A DNA stretch of 8,922 nucleotides from an uncultured Clostridia bacterium (GTDB taxonomy: Bacteria > Bacillota > Clostridia > Oscillospirales > CAG-272), in contig CANBDB010000061.1 of NCBI GenBank assembly GCA_947367285.1, positions 1 through 8,922 of the forward strand, in the 5' to 3' direction. This document shows positions 6,600-8,922 of this stretch, piece after piece. A model generated the notes under the pieces. It had not been told where the DNA came from. It worked only from the letters and a program-made list of their open reading frames with translations, and did not search any database. Numbering within the stretch: the first letter of the stretch is position 1; each line of letters opens with the position of its first letter. Both the position numbers and the translations under genes were made by a program.

Positions 6600-6660
6600 A
6601 AAAAATCTTAAAATTGTTTTGGCAATTTTTGCTCGCTAATACTGCATCCGATATCAGTAT
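6600..6660 (-). promoter_or_regulatory. Two small dyads after topB; possible weak terminator
   Basis: Reading on the minus strand after the topB stop, ATACTG (6660-6655) and CAGTAT (6644-6639) form a 6-bp dyad. Next, AAAATTG (6629-6623) and CAATTTT (6616-6610) form a 7-bp stem, followed four bases later by six T residues (6605-6600). The second could be a weak Rho-independent terminator, but it has only one G-C pair. The first could be a protein-binding site upstream of mazF. Neither is strong. Confidence 0.3.
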
Positions 6661-6698
6661 ATTTACTTGCAAAATAAGTGTTAAAAAGAGGAGATTTG

Positions 6699-8825
6699 TC
6701 AACTAAAGTCGAAAACGACTTTGCCGTCTTGTAATTTTAGGTAAGCGTCGAATTTCTTTCCGTTTTTCGACGTAAATCCTTGAATTTTTGATGTTCTGCC
6801 ATTTGTAAGAAGCAACTGAACGTTGGATTTTGAAATAGAACGACCGAGAATATAACCACCAATGGCAAATTTACATCCGGTTTCTCGATAGTTGGAACAT
6901 CCATAACCGAATTTTGTGCGTTTTATGCGTCCGCCGCAAATAGGGCACAAGCCTACTTCATCACCGACAAAGCCATTATCAGTATCAATTTCTATCGGAA
7001 CATCCTTGGAAGAGAAGATGTCAGTAAGCTCCTTTTCAGTAAGAGCAATAGCATCCTCAATAGCTATCTTGCCGTGATAAACTTTTTTAAGCGCCTGACC
7101 TAATTGACTCGTCTTATACTTGTCCATATTTATGTTCATCTGCATAAGCGACTCAATCATAAAAATGCCGCCGGGCAGGATAGTGTATACGTCCTTGTTT
7201 AAGTTAATGTATTGACTGCTTCGGGCATTGTCGATAATACCCGTTCTTGTAGCCTCTGTACCAAGCTCAAGACCCTCAAAAATAGCCTTATAATCCTCGG
7301 AGTCGTCGGTGTTGTAGTTATCGTCAGCGTTTTGCTGCTTATCGTCAATAGCAGCTTTATCTTCCTTAAAAGGATTTTTGAGATAGTTATTCAGAGTTTC
7401 TATAGTGTAGTGTCTAGGAGGCGCCGTTTCTTTTTCAACGGGCTTGAAATTAATATTTACAAGATCACCCTTGGCAAGCTTGGGAAGTATTTTATCCTTT
7501 TGAGTATAGTCATCATACTTTGTCCAACCCTTTTGAAGAATAACAGTACCCTTGATGGAGAAGTCCTCGTAATCACCGACACGAATTGTTATTTCGCTTC
7601 GCTCAACTATACACTCTTCGGCGCAAAATACCGCTACAAATCTACGGAATACGGTAGAATATACCTTCATCTCATCAGGCGAGAGTTTACTTGAATCGGG
7701 AATCTTATACGTGGGTGTGAGAGCGGAGTGGGACTCGATTTTGGAGTCATCAAATATCTTCTTTGAGAACTTGAATTCTACGGGATAGCCAAGTTTTTTA
7801 CAGTTCTCAAGAATTGTTTTAACTTTGCCTTGCTCAGTTGTAGCAAGATACTCGGAGTTGGTTCTCGGATACGTCAAATAGCCGTTTTCATAAAGCTTTT
7901 GGATGATATCCAAGCTCTGCTTCATTGACATTTTATACTTCTTACCAAGCACGTTTTGAAGCTTGGAAAGGGAATATAGCTTGCCTGGATAAAGGGTATC
8001 TTTTTTGCGTTTAACCGCTGTAACAACAGCAGTAGACGCATTATATTTATCGCATAATTCCTGTGCTTTATAAAGCTGATCCTTGGGAAATTTTTCCTTG
8101 CCGTTAAGCTCAATTACCTCGCCGTTGGTAAACTCCTTGCTACCTATAATGTAATAAGTTTCGGGCACGAAATTCTTAATAGCCATATCTCTATCGTAAA
8201 TGGCTTTTACAATGGGAACAATAACTCGTCCGACACGCAAAAGCGTACCAGTTTTGAGCGTAGCATATCTAGTAAGATTTACACCGTACAACCAATCTAT
8301 GTATGTACGTGCAAAACCTTCATTTGCAAGATTGTGATACTCCGACTCAAGCTTCATCTCACCAAGAGCTTTGGCAACGGTTTGCGGAGTTTGGTCGGGA
8401 AGCCATAATCTACGAATTTCCTTGGGTGTTTCAAGCGCATTTTGAATGCAAAGACGAACAATAATTTCTCCCTCACGATCGGCGTCTCCCGCATTGATAA
8501 TCATATCAACGTCAGGTCTATTGCAAAGTTGCTTGATAACGTTGAACTGTTTAACGACACCCGGATCAACCTGTTTTTTCGCATCCTTTTTAAGTTGGAA
8601 TACAAATTTTTGCGGGAAACAAGGAAGATTTTCCATTGTCCAATGGTTAACACCTTCGGGCGCCGGATTGTAGTACTCAATATCAGCAAGAGAGAACAAA
8701 TGGCCAAATGCCCATGTTATAAGGTAACCATTACCTTCAAGGTAACCGTTTCTATTATTCATTTTTCCAATACCCGCACCGATATTACGCGCAAGGCTCG
8801 GTTTTTCTGCAATAATAAGCCTCAT
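6699..8825 (-). CDS. topB: DNA topoisomerase III (type IA), diverged clostridial subfamily
   Basis: A type IA topoisomerase that nicks one DNA strand, passes another through and reseals, acting on single-stranded or hemicatenated DNA. The 708-residue protein starts with the Toprim domain: AEKPS with catalytic E7 and the metal-binding DADREGE (114-120). The active tyrosine is Y319 in LTYPRTNSEYL, and the later SHSALTPT (365-372) and GTEATRTGII (522-531) blocks are intact. A C-terminal C4 zinc finger uses C627, C630, C643 and C651, followed by a GRTSKIQGFTSKNGKKFDAYL segment typical of topoisomerase C-terminal repeats. The usual GRVQTPTL block reads GRVIVPIV (199-206), and an acidic Asn/Asp-rich insert (about 487-512) lies before GTEATR, so this is not the standard TopB form. 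The start has AGGAG (8837-8833) seven bases upstream and a consensus promoter. It is not in an obvious conjugative element, though some related enzymes are. Confidence 0.95.
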   Translation of the reverse strand: MRLIIAEKPSLARNIGAGIGKMNNRNGYLEGNGYLITWAFGHLFSLADIEYYNPAPEGVNHWTMENLPCFPQKFVFQLKKDAKKQVDPGVVKQFNVIKQLCNRPDVDMIINAGDADREGEIIVRLCIQNALETPKEIRRLWLPDQTPQTVAKALGEMKLESEYHNLANEGFARTYIDWLYGVNLTRYATLKTGTLLRVGRVIVPIVKAIYDRDMAIKNFVPETYYIIGSKEFTNGEVIELNGKEKFPKDQLYKAQELCDKYNASTAVVTAVKRKKDTLYPGKLYSLSKLQNVLGKKYKMSMKQSLDIIQKLYENGYLTYPRTNSEYLATTEQGKVKTILENCKKLGYPVEFKFSKKIFDDSKIESHSALTPTYKIPDSSKLSPDEMKVYSTVFRRFVAVFCAEECIVERSEITIRVGDYEDFSIKGTVILQKGWTKYDDYTQKDKILPKLAKGDLVNINFKPVEKETAPPRHYTIETLNNYLKNPFKEDKAAIDDKQQNADDNYNTDDSEDYKAIFEGLELGTEATRTGIIDNARSSQYINLNKDVYTILPGGIFMIESLMQMNINMDKYKTSQLGQALKKVYHGKIAIEDAIALTEKELTDIFSSKDVPIEIDTDNGFVGDEVGLCPICGGRIKRTKFGYGCSNYRETGCKFAIGGYILGRSISKSNVQLLLTNGRTSKIQGFTSKNGKKFDAYLKLQDGKVVFDFS

Positions 8826-8858
8826 TTGTTTTCTCCTTTCATTGGGCGTTACCTATTT

Positions 8859-8887
8859 ATTATAACTCAAATAGCCACTTGTGTCAA
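8859..8887 (-). promoter_or_regulatory. Perfect-consensus sigma-A promoter of topB, with an overlapping dyad
   Basis: TTGACA (8887-8882) and TATAAT (8864-8859) are both exact consensus and 17 bases apart. The predicted start is near 8852, about 27 bases before the ATG at 8825. The inverted repeat CTATTT (8853-8858) and AAATAG (8869-8874) brackets the -10 element with ten bases between arms and may be an operator. Bases 8888-8922 beyond the promoter are AT-rich and show no gene. Confidence 0.9.
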
Positions 8888-8922
8888 GAAATAAAAATCA
8901 AATTTCAGCACGACATATATAC

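Noticed and set aside
6540..6698. A possible antitoxin gene before mazF
   Set aside because: The only ATG on this strand in the gap, near 6649, meets a stop after two further codons, and no longer frame with an alternative start and ribosome site was seen.
7212..7694. A 160-codon open frame on the plus strand with a hydrophobic-looking stretch
   Set aside because: It is antisense to topB, and the apparent membrane segment comes from reading Asp/Asn-rich codons of the topB acidic insert backwards. No ribosome site precedes it.
8442..8894. A 150-codon plus-strand frame running through the topB start and promoter
   Set aside because: It covers the conserved Toprim coding region and the consensus topB promoter in antisense, and has no family resemblance.

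Overview
This AT-rich window looks like the chromosome of a low-GC Gram-positive anaerobe, most likely a gut-type clostridium (Oscillospirales/Eubacteriales-like). The evidence is strong AGGAGG-type ribosome binding sites, textbook TTGACA/TATAAT promoters, a MazF almost identical in its key blocks to Bacillus subtilis EndoA (NdoA), a DUF512 protein of the kind seen in clostridia, a FatA-like acyl-ACP thioesterase and a BspA-like leucine-rich-repeat protein. No mobile element, CRISPR array, tRNA or rRNA was found. Species assignment is inference.

Left half, plus strand (about 60-4650). A good sigma-A promoter drives four tightly packed genes: a PDZ/radical-SAM-like DUF512 protein, der (EngA, tandem-GTPase ribosome assembly factor), obg (50S assembly and stress GTPase) and ppa (type I inorganic pyrophosphatase). 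The der stop and obg start overlap by one base and the other gaps are 14 and 21 bases, so this is probably one operon. It ends at a strong 14-bp hairpin terminator at 4616-4647.

Right half, minus strand (8922 down to 4652). A perfect-consensus promoter drives topB (type IA topoisomerase III of a diverged subfamily). A 159-base gap separates topB from a solitary MazF/EndoA ribonuclease gene with no recognisable antitoxin. Next come an acyl-ACP thioesterase with its own promoter, then a small membrane-anchored coiled-coil protein with BspA-like repeats, which converges on ppa at the shared terminator.

Most genes are housekeeping. The most interesting non-coding feature is between the thioesterase and the BspA-like gene. 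On the minus-strand RNA an 11-bp stem pairs ACCUCCGCUAC with the BspA-like gene's own Shine-Dalgarno region GUAACGGAGGU. Candidate promoter elements lie in and beside this hairpin, so read-through RNA would have the ribosome site closed and RNA from the gene's own promoter would have it open. The mazF start is best moved two codons downstream, which gives ideal ribosome-site spacing and puts the catalytic residues at EndoA numbering (Arg25, Thr48). All stretches between genes are shorter than 300 bases.
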